Below, in pieces: positions 35,809-45,076 of a stretch of 64,000 bases of DNA. A program made the translations under genes and the position numbers. Numbering within the stretch: position 1 is the stretch's first letter; every line of letters starts with the position of its first letter. Under the pieces are notes generated by a model. That model had not been told where the DNA came from. It searched no databases and saw only the letters and a list, made by a program, of their open reading frames with translations. Origin of the DNA: UBA7957 sp965224675 (GTDB taxonomy: Bacteria > Pseudomonadota > Gammaproteobacteria > Granulosicoccales > Granulosicoccaceae); the NCBI GenBank assembly GCA_965224675.1, contig CBDDAA010000002.1, positions 1,488,001 through 1,552,000 of the forward strand, read 5' to 3'.

Positions 35809-36837
35809 ATGCAACACAAACTCGTAATAATTTTTGCAATACTAACAACCTTGTTTACTTCATTTTCACCCGCAATCGCTGATGCCGAGATAAATATCTA
35901 TTCCGCACGTAAAGAATACCTTATCAAACCTTTGTTAGATAAATTTACCGAATCAACAAAAATTCAAATAAATCTCGTTACCGGAAAAGCCAACGCGCTC
36001 CTAAAACGATTGGAAGCAGAAGGCATGAATACACCGGCTGATCTGTTTCTAACAACCGATGCTGGCCGTTTACATCTGGCTAAAAGCAAAGGTCTGTTAC
36101 AACCTGTTGCCAGTGAACTTCTGAACAAGGCTGTGCCCGCTCATTTACGTGACACCGAAAACTATTGGGTTGGCCTGTCGCAACGATCTCGCGTAATCAT
36201 CTACAGCAAGGAACGAGTCAGATCTGAACAGTTATCAAGCTACGAAAACCTTGCAGATCCACAGTGGAAAGGCAAGATCTGCATACGTTCTTCCAATAAC
36301 ATTTATAATCAATCTCTGTTAGCCTCACTTATTGCCCATCATGGATTAGAATATTCAGAAAATTGGGCTAAATCTGTGGTTGCGAACATGGGCCGATCAC
36401 CGAAAGGCAATGATCGGGCACAGGTATCTGCAGTTGCTATTGGAGAATGCGATGTGGCAATTGTTAACAACTACTACGTGGCAAAAATGATGCAATCAAA
36501 AAAGCAGGGGGAGCGCGAGGCCGCCAGTAAAATTGCTTTATTCTACCCAAATCAGGAAGACCGTGGCGCACATATGAATGTTAGTGGCATCGCTGTAACT
36601 GCGCATAGTAAAAATCGTGAAAATGCAACAAAACTTATCGAATTCCTCATTAGTGATGACGCTCAGCAATGGTATGCTGAAAAAAACAACGAGTACCCAG
36701 TGCGAAGTAACATAAAAGTAAGCGATACGATCAATAACTGGGGCTTTCCCTTTAAACAAGATAATCTTAATATGTCAAAGCTGGGAGAATTTAATGCTGA
36801 GGCAGTAAAAATATTTGACCGGGCAGGCTGGAAATAA
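35809..36837 (+). CDS. fbpA: Ferric iron ABC transporter substrate-binding protein (FbpA/FutA type)
   Basis: A 342-residue periplasmic binding protein with a signal peptide (to about residue 25, AIADA). INIYSARKEYLIKPLLDKF opens the domain; the C-terminal lobe has two neighbouring tyrosines in IVNNYYVAKMM, the iron-coordinating pair of this family. LFYPNQEDRGAHMNVSG is also typical. It begins a Fur-controlled fbpABC operon; the permease starts 36 bases downstream. Confidence 0.9.
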   Translation: MQHKLVIIFAILTTLFTSFSPAIADAEINIYSARKEYLIKPLLDKFTESTKIQINLVTGKANALLKRLEAEGMNTPADLFLTTDAGRLHLAKSKGLLQPVASELLNKAVPAHLRDTENYWVGLSQRSRVIIYSKERVRSEQLSSYENLADPQWKGKICIRSSNNIYNQSLLASLIAHHGLEYSENWAKSVVANMGRSPKGNDRAQVSAVAIGECDVAIVNNYYVAKMMQSKKQGEREAASKIALFYPNQEDRGAHMNVSGIAVTAHSKNRENATKLIEFLISDDAQQWYAEKNNEYPVRSNIKVSDTINNWGFPFKQDNLNMSKLGEFNAEAVKIFDRAGWK

Positions 36838-36873
36838 TCGGCACTAATAAAAGCCACCAATCAGGGATCAAAC

Positions 36874-38541
36874 TTGTTATCAAGTGTTGTGAGCCATCGG
36901 GCAACTTCCAGATGGCCATCTTTCTTTTTCATCACAAGCACGGTAATTACCGTGCTTGTGCTTGTGCCTGTGCTCACCGTTATTTCATATGTACTCAATC
37001 CTGGCACTGATACGTGGCAACATCTGGTCGAGACTGTTCTCAGCGAGTACATTAGCAATTCTTTGATCTTAATGGTTGGAGTGGCGATAGGTGCAGGTAG
37101 CATAGGTGTTACGTCGGCATGGCTGGTCAGTATGTATCAGTTTCCCGGTCGTCGCCTGCTTACTTGGTCATTGCTGTTACCCTTGGCGATCCCCTCCTAT
37201 ATTATCGCCTACACCTACACAGGTATGTTAGAGGCAGGTGGTCCAGTTCAAGGCTGGATTCGAGATTTTTTTAATCTGAGCTATGGTGAATACTGGTTCC
37301 CTGAAATTCGCTCCATTGGTGGCGCAGTATGTATGTTCTCACTAGTCCTCTACCCTTATGTATATCTGCTTGCCCGCTCCGCCTTTCTTGATCAATCAAT
37401 CTGTGCATTAGAAGCTTCACGAACCTTAGGATGTGGGCCATGGAAGAGCTTTTTCTCCGTAGCCTTGCCGTTGGCAAGGCCCGCAATTGTTACAGGCCTG
37501 TCTCTGGCACTCATGGAAACTCTGGCTGATTTTGGTACTGTGCAATTCTTTGGTGTATCCACCTTTACCACGGGCATCTTCCGCACATGGTTTGGCTTGT
37601 TTGACGAGACGGCAGCCGGTCAGCTATCAGCGATGTTATTAGGCTTTGTATTTGTGCTGATTTTGTTGGAGCGCTGGTCAAGACGCAAAGCCAAATTTCA
37701 TCATTCAACAAACCGTTATCAAGCGGTAGCAAAAACAGTCCTGACTCGAAGTAGGGCATTAATGTGTACATTCGCCTGTTTCATTCCGCTGTTTCTTGGC
37801 TTTATCCTGCCATTTATGCAATTATCAAGCTGGGCACTTGAAACCTGGGAGGAAACTATAGATTCGTCCTTTTTAGAACTAATAAAAAACAGTTTTCTAC
37901 TAGCTGGTGCGGCAGCACTAATTACTTTAATACCTGGCTTGATGTTGGCGTACGGCAATCGAGTGCAATCGGGCAATATTCAGTCTTTTCTAACACGCTT
38001 AGCCTCAATGGGATACGCCATCCCTGGAACTGTCATCGCGATTGGCGTACTTGTGCCTTTTGCCAATATCGACAATTTTATAGATGCCTGGCTTCGACAA
38101 CACTTCGATATCAGCAGCGGACTTCTTTTCAGCGGCACCGTGTTTATCCTGCTATTTGCCTATGTTGTTAGGTTTTTATCAGTATCCTTACAAACGGTGG
38201 AGTCGGGGCTGGGAAACATTCGCCCCTCAATGGATGAAGCAGCGCTGTCAATGGGTTATTCAAAAACTGAAACATTGCGACATATTCATCTGCCTATTAT
38301 GAAAGGCAGTATATTAACAGCACTGATCATTGTTTTTGTTGACGTTCTCAAGGAACTTCCTGCAACCCTGGTGCTACGACCGTTTAATTTTAATACTCTG
38401 GCGGTACGTACCTATGAACTCGCGTCCGATGAACGCTTGGCGGAAGCCTCCACTGCCTCAATTGCAATTGTCTTAGTGGGCATAATTCCTGTCATTATCC
38501 TAAGTCGTGTCATCAATGTATCACGAGCAGGCCATGAATAA
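36874..38541 (+). CDS. fbpB: Ferric iron ABC transporter permease (FbpB type)
   Basis: A 555-residue permease made of two fused permease domains of about six helices each. Two EAA loops are visible: EASRTLGCGPWKSFFSVALP and DEAALSMGYSKTETLRHIHLP (second one read from its core). The start appears to be TTG at 36874 with AGGGA 6 bases upstream. A perfect 28-bp palindrome lies in codons about 20-29. The stop overlaps the ATPase gene start by 8 bases. Confidence 0.9.
   Translation: MLSSVVSHRATSRWPSFFFITSTVITVLVLVPVLTVISYVLNPGTDTWQHLVETVLSEYISNSLILMVGVAIGAGSIGVTSAWLVSMYQFPGRRLLTWSLLLPLAIPSYIIAYTYTGMLEAGGPVQGWIRDFFNLSYGEYWFPEIRSIGGAVCMFSLVLYPYVYLLARSAFLDQSICALEASRTLGCGPWKSFFSVALPLARPAIVTGLSLALMETLADFGTVQFFGVSTFTTGIFRTWFGLFDETAAGQLSAMLLGFVFVLILLERWSRRKAKFHHSTNRYQAVAKTVLTRSRALMCTFACFIPLFLGFILPFMQLSSWALETWEETIDSSFLELIKNSFLLAGAAALITLIPGLMLAYGNRVQSGNIQSFLTRLASMGYAIPGTVIAIGVLVPFANIDNFIDAWLRQHFDISSGLLFSGTVFILLFAYVVRFLSVSLQTVESGLGNIRPSMDEAALSMGYSKTETLRHIHLPIMKGSILTALIIVFVDVLKELPATLVLRPFNFNTLAVRTYELASDERLAEASTASIAIVLVGIIPVIILSRVINVSRAGHE
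36933..36960. repeat. Perfect 28-bp palindrome inside fbpB
   Basis: The half-site CACAAGCACGGTAA is followed without spacer by its exact complement. It lies 60 bases into the permease coding sequence, encoding the first membrane helix (ITSTVITVLVL). In RNA it could fold into a hairpin early in the message. Confidence 0.85.
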
Positions 38542-39586
38542 AATTCTTCATGTAGAGCAATTGCATGCATCTCTTGGAAAATCAAAAATAATTAGTAATG
38601 TCAGCTTTTCGATTGAAGAAAATGAAATAGGTTGCTTATTAGGACCCAGTGGCTGTGGCAAAACAACACTATTGCGTTGCATTGCTGGTTTTGTGCAACC
38701 CACTAAGGGGCGCGTCTTAATAAATGGGAAAACAGTGGCCAGTGAAAAAATCATGTTACCGCCGGAACAACGCCGAATTGGTATGGTTTTTCAAGACTTG
38801 GCCCTCTTTCCCCATTTAAATGTCGCTGAAAACATTGCCTTTGGGATGCGCTCATTCAAGAAAAATGAAATTCGCTTGCGAACCGATGAGTTACTGAAAT
38901 TAGTTGACCTTCAACAGCTAAAACATAGCTATCCTCACGAGCTATCGGGTGGACAGCAACAACGCATTGCACTTGTAAGAGCCATGGCACCCAGACCTGA
39001 ATTACTTTTACTTGATGAACCGTTTAGCAGTCAGGATACGGAAAGACGGGTTCAACTGGCACATGAGGTTCGCAACCTTCTACGAAAAAGCAATACAACT
39101 GCAATCCTTGTAACACATGATCAAAAGGAAGCTTTTGCAATCGCCGATAAGGTCGGCGTGATAGAAAACGGTTTTTTGCGGCAGTGGGATACGGGTTATA
39201 ACCTTTATCATCATCCATCAGACCGTTTTGTTGCTGATTTTATAGGCGAAGGATTATTTATTTGTGGCAACGTTATCGATAGAAATACATTACAGACTGA
39301 TTTGGGTGTAATAAAGGGTAATCTACCGGATATAGCATCAGGCACACTCATTGATTTACTGGTACGCCCCGACGATATCATCCACGACGATAACAGTGAA
39401 AACCAGGGAGAACTGATGGAAAAAGACTTCCGCGGCGCAGATCACTTATATAAAGTCAGAATGCCGGGTAATACACATGTTTTGTGTTTGGTTCCCAGCC
39501 ATCATAACCACAAGGTTGGTGAAAAAATTGGTATCCGCGTGCAGATGGATCACCTTGTGATTTACCCCCACAAGACACAGCTGTAG
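38534..39586 (+). CDS. fbpC: Ferric iron ABC transporter ATP-binding protein (FbpC type)
   Basis: About 350 residues from ATG 38534, overlapping the permease stop by 8 bases. Walker A GPSGCGKTT, Q-loop VFQDLALFPHL, signature LSGGQQQRIALVRA, Walker B LLLLDEPFSSQD and a C-terminal TOBE domain (LLVRPDDIIHDD) are all present. The D-loop has SSQD where most relatives have SALD, so it is a slight variant. It energises ferric iron uptake with FbpA and FbpB. Confidence 0.92.
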   Translation: MNKILHVEQLHASLGKSKIISNVSFSIEENEIGCLLGPSGCGKTTLLRCIAGFVQPTKGRVLINGKTVASEKIMLPPEQRRIGMVFQDLALFPHLNVAENIAFGMRSFKKNEIRLRTDELLKLVDLQQLKHSYPHELSGGQQQRIALVRAMAPRPELLLLDEPFSSQDTERRVQLAHEVRNLLRKSNTTAILVTHDQKEAFAIADKVGVIENGFLRQWDTGYNLYHHPSDRFVADFIGEGLFICGNVIDRNTLQTDLGVIKGNLPDIASGTLIDLLVRPDDIIHDDNSENQGELMEKDFRGADHLYKVRMPGNTHVLCLVPSHHNHKVGEKIGIRVQMDHLVIYPHKTQL

Positions 39587-39627
39587 TATTGATATCTACC
39601 TTCATCATTCGATTTATAAGTAGTGCC

Positions 39628-42291
39628 TTAAAAGTTCAAAGATACATCACGATGCGCAGACTGACATAGTGCTATCGCTTTAGCTTCTTTTGTCGGTATC
39701 TTTTCCTGTAGGCGCAGCCCAATTGAATTCTTAATAGCATCATTATACTCGTATAGCTTAGATGCAAGCTCAGCCCTAGCGCGTTTACGCCATATCAGCT
39801 CGGCATCGAATAACGTCTTTCCCTCTGCTACCAATTGCAAAGCCTTTTCAGGTTTTGGTGAACCACCTTTCATCGCCTTGCTCGCTTTGTAAATCTTCGA
39901 CTTGATTTTGCTTACCCCATCGAATTCACCCAAACGACTGGAACCTGCTTTTAGGATAGCAAATGCCTCTTCGCTTGATTGTTTACTGATAGCTGATTCG
40001 AATTGGCTAAACTCATCATTAACAGATTCCAGCTCTGTAACCTGATCAAGCAACTTCAACACTTCCGGTAATTTTTCATAAGCGCCATCCACGGTAAAGT
40101 TATACTCTCTTACCGCTTTTTCATAATTCTTATTTAATTCAGTAAAACGCTTATGTGCGTCTTCCCAACTATCGGGGAAAGAATTCTCAAGATCTTCTGC
40201 TTGCAATTTCAACGCGTCAATTTCATCTTTCGTTTGAATAAGTAAAGCTTCGTTAGGTTCTTCTTCACGACTGATCCGAGAGAATCGCTGCTCCAAGTGT
40301 GAAATTTGCGATTCCAGTAATCGAATATCTTTTTGCAAACCCCGCACCGTGGAGAGAATCGGGCGATATTCCGGTTCAAAGTCACTGATCACCTGACCAG
40401 CAACCTTCACATCGGCGACCTTATCAAATGTATTGTCTGCAGATAAAAAAGCCTCATTAAGCGATGTGCGTAAATTCTCAGGCAAATAACTCAAATCTGA
40501 TGATTGCACTGTTTTTATACTGGCTCGCAAGCCCGATTCATTCGCATCATAGTATTCAAATACATGGTTACGCATACACTGTTGCAATCGAGGATTAATC
40601 GGCGGCGGTGCATTATCTGACGTTAAATAGGTACTGAATGGCAGATAATTAACCAGACTTGGAAAGTAACCGGCAATACCAAGCCCTATCAACTGCAAAA
40701 CGATAAATGCCGCTGCACCTTTATAAATATGTGTCGTCTTGACTTCAGGCGGTGCCACCCCACGCAAATAAAACAATGCAAATCCGAAAGGAGGGGTCAG
40801 GAAGGAGGTTTGTATATTTAACCCTACCATGACACCAAACCAGACGGCGGTAATATTTGCACCTGGGTCTGCAAGCAGAATAGGTGCTACGATTGGAACG
40901 ACAACTACGGCGATCTCGATAAAGTCCAGAAAAAAACCGAGTAAAAACATAACCAACATTACAACGACAAACTGAGTCCAAAAACCGCCTGGCAAACTGG
41001 TCAGGTAATCTTTAACTAACTCTTCTCCGCCAAATGCCCGAAATGCAGAAGTAAGCATTGCCGCACCTAACAGGATAATAAAAACCATTGATGTCATCTT
41101 AGCGCTGTCGATCATCACTTCAGTCAGGGTATTATCAATTTTATAGGTTCGCCAGGCACTCCATAATACGGCAATTAATAACCCGGCCACCGCAATCGTA
41201 GCCAGCATGACACCTTGCGAATCACGCTCAGTTGCAATATTCTTAATATTAATGGTGTAGCTGTTCAACACCAGCAGTAAGCAGATCAGAGAGATAGCCG
41301 CGAGAATTGCTGGATAAAATGCCCCCCGTTTGCCGTCCAGCAAGCGATAACCCCCCATGATCATCGCACCAATAGCCCCAATGGCTCCGGCCTGATTGAC
41401 CGTGGCCACGCCTGTAAGAATAGAACCAAGAACCACAAAAATCAGGGTCAGAGGTGGCACAAGTGCCAATAACACGCCTTTAAAAAAGGAGGTATCATAT
41501 TTGCCATCAAATCCAATAGGTGGTGCAGTTTCGGGTCTAATGATTGCACTGACCAATATATATAACATATAGAGGCCGACCAAAATCAAGCCTGGAACAA
41601 ATGCGCCCATAAACATATCACCTGCACTGGCAGAAACCACATCCAGATGAGAAGGCATGGAAAACTCGCCAGTCGCAGCTTTATAAGCTTGTTTGCGCAG
41701 AGTGCTGGCTTGATCGGCAGCACTTGATAGTTGATCAGCCAGTATTATAAGTACAATTGATGGCGGAATAATTTGGCCCAGTGTACCCGACGCACAAATA
41801 ACCCCGCTGGCAAGCGATTTTGAGTAGTTATTGCGTAACATCGCAGGCAATGAAATCAAGCCCATGGCTATGACCGTTGCCCCTACAATGCCAGTCGTTG
41901 CAGCCAGCAATGCCCCAACAAATACCACTGATATACCTAAACCACCGGGTACGGGGCCAAATAATTGCCCCATAGCCACTAATAAATCTTCAGCAACCTT
42001 GGAGCGTTGCAGCATTATCCCCATAAAGACAAAAAGCGGAATCGCTATCAAGGTGTCCCGTTCGACAATCCAGTAGAGACTGCGAAAATTGGTAACCCCG
42101 GCACTTAGCCATTCTACTGGTCCGTCTTGCGCGAAATACGCGCTAACATCACCTTCAAATATATAACCAGAAAGCGCGGCCAATCCAATGGTAAGTACTG
42201 CAGAACCCGGTAGTGAAAACGCTACCGGAAATCCCGAGGTTAGCGCCAGAACCATGACCAGAATCAGAATACCTAAAAAAACGAGTTCCAT
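39628..42291 (-). CDS. TRAP transporter large permease (DctM type) with C-terminal coiled-coil extension
   Basis: 887 residues. The first 560 or so form the DctM fold: GFPVAFSLPGSAVL, LFVFMGIMLQRSKVAEDLL, GTLGQIIPPSIVLIILADQL, many helices and LNIQTSFLTPPFGFALFYLRG. This long subtype carries an inserted loop around residues 185-215 and is usually annotated as mannitol/chloroaromatic-type TRAP permease. The last 327 residues or so (39628-40611) are hydrophilic, rich in Glu, Lys and Leu, with heptad-like stretches (LQKDIRLLESQISHLEQRF) predicting coiled coil. The gene starts 11 bases after the small permease stop. Confidence 0.85.
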   Translation of the reverse strand: MELVFLGILILVMVLALTSGFPVAFSLPGSAVLTIGLAALSGYIFEGDVSAYFAQDGPVEWLSAGVTNFRSLYWIVERDTLIAIPLFVFMGIMLQRSKVAEDLLVAMGQLFGPVPGGLGISVVFVGALLAATTGIVGATVIAMGLISLPAMLRNNYSKSLASGVICASGTLGQIIPPSIVLIILADQLSSAADQASTLRKQAYKAATGEFSMPSHLDVVSASAGDMFMGAFVPGLILVGLYMLYILVSAIIRPETAPPIGFDGKYDTSFFKGVLLALVPPLTLIFVVLGSILTGVATVNQAGAIGAIGAMIMGGYRLLDGKRGAFYPAILAAISLICLLLVLNSYTINIKNIATERDSQGVMLATIAVAGLLIAVLWSAWRTYKIDNTLTEVMIDSAKMTSMVFIILLGAAMLTSAFRAFGGEELVKDYLTSLPGGFWTQFVVVMLVMFLLGFFLDFIEIAVVVVPIVAPILLADPGANITAVWFGVMVGLNIQTSFLTPPFGFALFYLRGVAPPEVKTTHIYKGAAAFIVLQLIGLGIAGYFPSLVNYLPFSTYLTSDNAPPPINPRLQQCMRNHVFEYYDANESGLRASIKTVQSSDLSYLPENLRTSLNEAFLSADNTFDKVADVKVAGQVISDFEPEYRPILSTVRGLQKDIRLLESQISHLEQRFSRISREEEPNEALLIQTKDEIDALKLQAEDLENSFPDSWEDAHKRFTELNKNYEKAVREYNFTVDGAYEKLPEVLKLLDQVTELESVNDEFSQFESAISKQSSEEAFAILKAGSSRLGEFDGVSKIKSKIYKASKAMKGGSPKPEKALQLVAEGKTLFDAELIWRKRARAELASKLYEYNDAIKNSIGLRLQEKIPTKEAKAIALCQSAHRDVSLNF

Positions 42292-42302
42292 AATAGCTGT
42301 TC

Positions 42303-43352
42303 CTAGCCGGGTTGATGAGCAAGTTCGATGTCTTCTTTATCTTCGCGGCCGCGAAGCAGGACCGCAATGTTTTCCAAAAAATAGCTCGCAAATTGAAGTA
42401 TCATTGAAAGTGCAAAAATCAAAAGAAAGCCTGCCATAAGATATTTCACGTACATACCAAATCCACTTTGAGTAATTTCGAAGCTCAGCATCGGACCGTT
42501 TATACTGCTACCTCTGCCCCAGGTACTCAATAACAATATAGTGAAGCAGATTGGCATCCCCAGGAGCATTACCCCAAGCGAATTCGCCCAGGCTTTATTT
42601 CTCTCACTGAAGTGCGTGTAAAGTACATCAACACGTACATGCCCTCCGGTAATCAGTGCATAAGAGCTGGCAAACAAAAACAAGGCGGCATACCAGAACC
42701 TCACCAGATCACCCATAAAGGCTTGCTCATAGGAGAACACGAAACGTAATATTACAACTTGAAACTCGGCCAATACGACCAGCAAAGCCAACCAGACAAA
42801 GCATAATGAGCGCGTAAAAAGCGCTATAACAGCTGATAAGACAATTAAAGGATAGTGTAGATAATATCCCCTAAACTGAGGCCGCCCTAACTCTGAGGCC
42901 AATTCCTCGCCGACATACAGGGCAAGAAAATCCTCTACACGCAGGAACGATACAATGATGTCAGCCAAGCCGACCAGAACAACTATCCAGAATGCGCTAC
43001 GAATGACGTACGCCGCCAACCATGCGTAGCGTTTTGAATCATCGAGCAAGCCATCGTATCCGGTATATTTTCTGACATATATAACCACCCAGATCGCCGC
43101 CAAAAAATAAAGAAAAAGCTGTACCCAGGCGATGCCTATCTGGCTTGATGTGTATGCTTCTGAATCTGCGACTAATCCAAACCAGCCATTATGGGCAAAG
43201 AGATTAAGTACACCTGGATTGTCGAACCAGAATGTCACTACATTATTAAAGAGGTAGACAAAAATATAGGCGACAATAAAGCCCATAAGCAGCCTGTATG
43301 ACGTACCTGACTTCGGCCCTGGATGTATGGAAGAGTGTTGTTCAGCTGTCAT
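42303..43352 (-). CDS. TRAP transporter small permease (DctQ type), long form
   Basis: 349 residues with about seven or eight membrane segments; ordinary DctQ proteins have four helices in about 170 residues. The C-terminal half carries the DctQ signature region (ALITGGHVRVDVLYTHFSERNKAW read from its core HVRVDVLY). The N-terminal half adds extra helices. It pairs with the long DctM downstream. Confidence 0.8.
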   Translation of the reverse strand: MTAEQHSSIHPGPKSGTSYRLLMGFIVAYIFVYLFNNVVTFWFDNPGVLNLFAHNGWFGLVADSEAYTSSQIGIAWVQLFLYFLAAIWVVIYVRKYTGYDGLLDDSKRYAWLAAYVIRSAFWIVVLVGLADIIVSFLRVEDFLALYVGEELASELGRPQFRGYYLHYPLIVLSAVIALFTRSLCFVWLALLVVLAEFQVVILRFVFSYEQAFMGDLVRFWYAALFLFASSYALITGGHVRVDVLYTHFSERNKAWANSLGVMLLGMPICFTILLLSTWGRGSSINGPMLSFEITQSGFGMYVKYLMAGFLLIFALSMILQFASYFLENIAVLLRGREDKEDIELAHQPG

Positions 43353-43451
43353 TTTTATAGGCTCAATATATAGTTGTAGTGTTGATAGAAATCTGCATCA
43401 ACACCAACTTGGAATAGTTTTTTGAGCTAGCAGTGTGTAGTAAACAGACTA

Positions 43452-43503
43452 TTCTGGCAAAAAACTGCCAGAACGTAAAACAGGGTATCCTTACCCCGTT
43501 TTA
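43452..43503. terminator. Two hairpins between dctP-type and dctQ-type genes
   Basis: TTCTGGCA-N6-TGCCAGAA (43452-43473) is a perfect 8-bp stem. AAAACAGGGTA-N4-TACCCCGTTTT (43477-43503) is a second stem flanked by A and T runs. They lie after the dctP-type stop at 43529, on the minus strand, and before the permease genes, so they may terminate or attenuate transcription and set excess binding protein over permease. Confidence 0.6.
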
Positions 43504-43528
43504 TCCTTTGTTTCAGGGTGGGGTGAGC

Positions 43529-44629
43529 CTATATTCCCAATACGCGATTTCGTTGACGCAGATAAGCAACGTCAGCGACATTGCCCCAAGCGCCAATTTC
43601 TGAACGTGCTTTAAGAAAACTCTCATGAATCTTTTTTGCAAGTTCGCTATGTTTTACGACGTCAGCAAAAACTTCATCTGCAGCTTCGCCAAAGCTATCA
43701 TAGATTTCATCACTAAATTCCCGTAACTTAACACCTTGCTCAGCCTGCAGCTTGGCCAGGAATTTACCGTTATTCGCATTATACTCAGACATCATAACGT
43801 CATTTTCCATGGAGCTTGCAGCCTCTACCATCAATTTGTCAGATTTTGACAGGCCCTCCCAGAATTTCTTATTGATGCCTACCGCCAACATGGCACCTGG
43901 CTCATGCATTCCAGGAAAGTAGTAATACTTAGCAGCTTCATAAAACTTCAAGAAACTATCGTTCCATGGGCCTACCCATTCGGTGGCATCTATCGCGCCA
44001 GAAATTAGATTTTCGTAAATTTGCCCACCTGGTAAAGATACGGGAGAGCCACCGAGTTTGGCAAGAACATCACCACCCAACCCAGGCATGCGCATTTTCA
44101 GACCTTTCAGATCATCAGCGGTATTGATTTCCTTACGGAACCAACCCCCCATTTGCACACCCGTGCTACCGCACATTAGCGATTTTAGTCCAAAGCCTCC
44201 GGCGAGTTCATCCCAAAGCTCCTGACCACCGCCAAAACGAATCCAGGCGTTCATTTCTGTATAGGTAAGTCCAAAAGGTACAGCTGTAAAATAAGCGTAA
44301 CCGGGGTGTTTACCTTTCCAGTAATATTCGGCCCCGTGATACATTTGAGCATTACCTGAAGCAACTTCATCGAATGAATCAAATGGCTTTACGCGCTCAC
44401 CGCCAGCATAGTAGGTTACTTGAATCCGACCATCACTCATATCCTGAAGCCGTTGTGCAAAACGTTGCGCACCCGTTCCCAGACCGGGAAAGTCTCTAGG
44501 CCAGGTAGATACCATTGCAATTTCAATTCTTTCTTTAGCAATCGCTGGTGCGGATATAATTGTTCCGGCAGCTGCTACAGCTCCTGCACCAGCTACAGCG
44601 CCTTTTTTCAAGAAATCTCTTCGAGACAT
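43529..44629 (-). CDS. TRAP transporter substrate-binding protein (DctP type), Tat-exported
   Basis: About 366 residues from ATG 44629, which has AGAGGA at good distance; upstream in-frame ATGs at 44647 and 44665 lack ribosome sites. The leader MSRRDFLKKGAVAGAGAV is a twin-arginine signal. The body shows the DctP fold: WPRDFPGLGTGAQRFAQRL, the conserved Arg region GLKMRMPGLGGDVLAKLGG, and VGPWNDSFLKFYEAAKYYY. This subgroup includes 2-oxo-acid and similar organic acid binders. Together with the two permease genes it makes a complete TRAP importer. Confidence 0.88.
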   Translation of the reverse strand: MSRRDFLKKGAVAGAGAVAAAGTIISAPAIAKERIEIAMVSTWPRDFPGLGTGAQRFAQRLQDMSDGRIQVTYYAGGERVKPFDSFDEVASGNAQMYHGAEYYWKGKHPGYAYFTAVPFGLTYTEMNAWIRFGGGQELWDELAGGFGLKSLMCGSTGVQMGGWFRKEINTADDLKGLKMRMPGLGGDVLAKLGGSPVSLPGGQIYENLISGAIDATEWVGPWNDSFLKFYEAAKYYYFPGMHEPGAMLAVGINKKFWEGLSKSDKLMVEAASSMENDVMMSEYNANNGKFLAKLQAEQGVKLREFSDEIYDSFGEAADEVFADVVKHSELAKKIHESFLKARSEIGAWGNVADVAYLRQRNRVLGI

Positions 44630-45076
44630 AGATTTTTCCTCTAACATTTGTTTTTTTGAAGTCATGCATAAACCGTTTAAAGGTCGTCAACACGGATAGC
44701 GTTGCAACCTCTAACATAATGTGTGGTGGCTGCATGCCGGTTTAGCTTGCAGTTACACCTACCTTCTCGAATCGATTCCTGTTGTCGATATTCAAGCGGG
44801 ACACACACGGAAATACGCAATCAAATTCAGCCTGGCGATTCACAGCGTCCTTATAGGGGATCGCGAAACCTGGGGTAGCTTATACCACTTCGGGGTTAAA
44901 ACGTCTAGTTAATGGGTAGTGCACTGCCTATTACCTAGCGAGAAAAGCACACAAATTGAGAGATAAATCATGAACCTCACTATTACAATATTAGAATAAT
45001 CTAATGCAGGACTGACCCAAAATACCTTTTATATAATAGGATTACCTCTATCCATGACTATATTATACTGACAGCT
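44630..45076. other. Intergenic region upstream of the TRAP operon
   Basis: About 450 bases between uvrD (3' end) and the dctP-type gene. It must hold the TRAP operon promoter. A short plus-strand open frame at 44721-44912 has no ribosome site or family likeness and was not called. TTTTATATAATAGG near 45029 contains a good -10-like hexamer, though facing the plus strand. Confidence 0.4.

Noticed and set aside
44721..44912. Small plus-strand protein
   Set aside because: No ribosome site, no family likeness, and it lies in a promoter region of an opposing operon.
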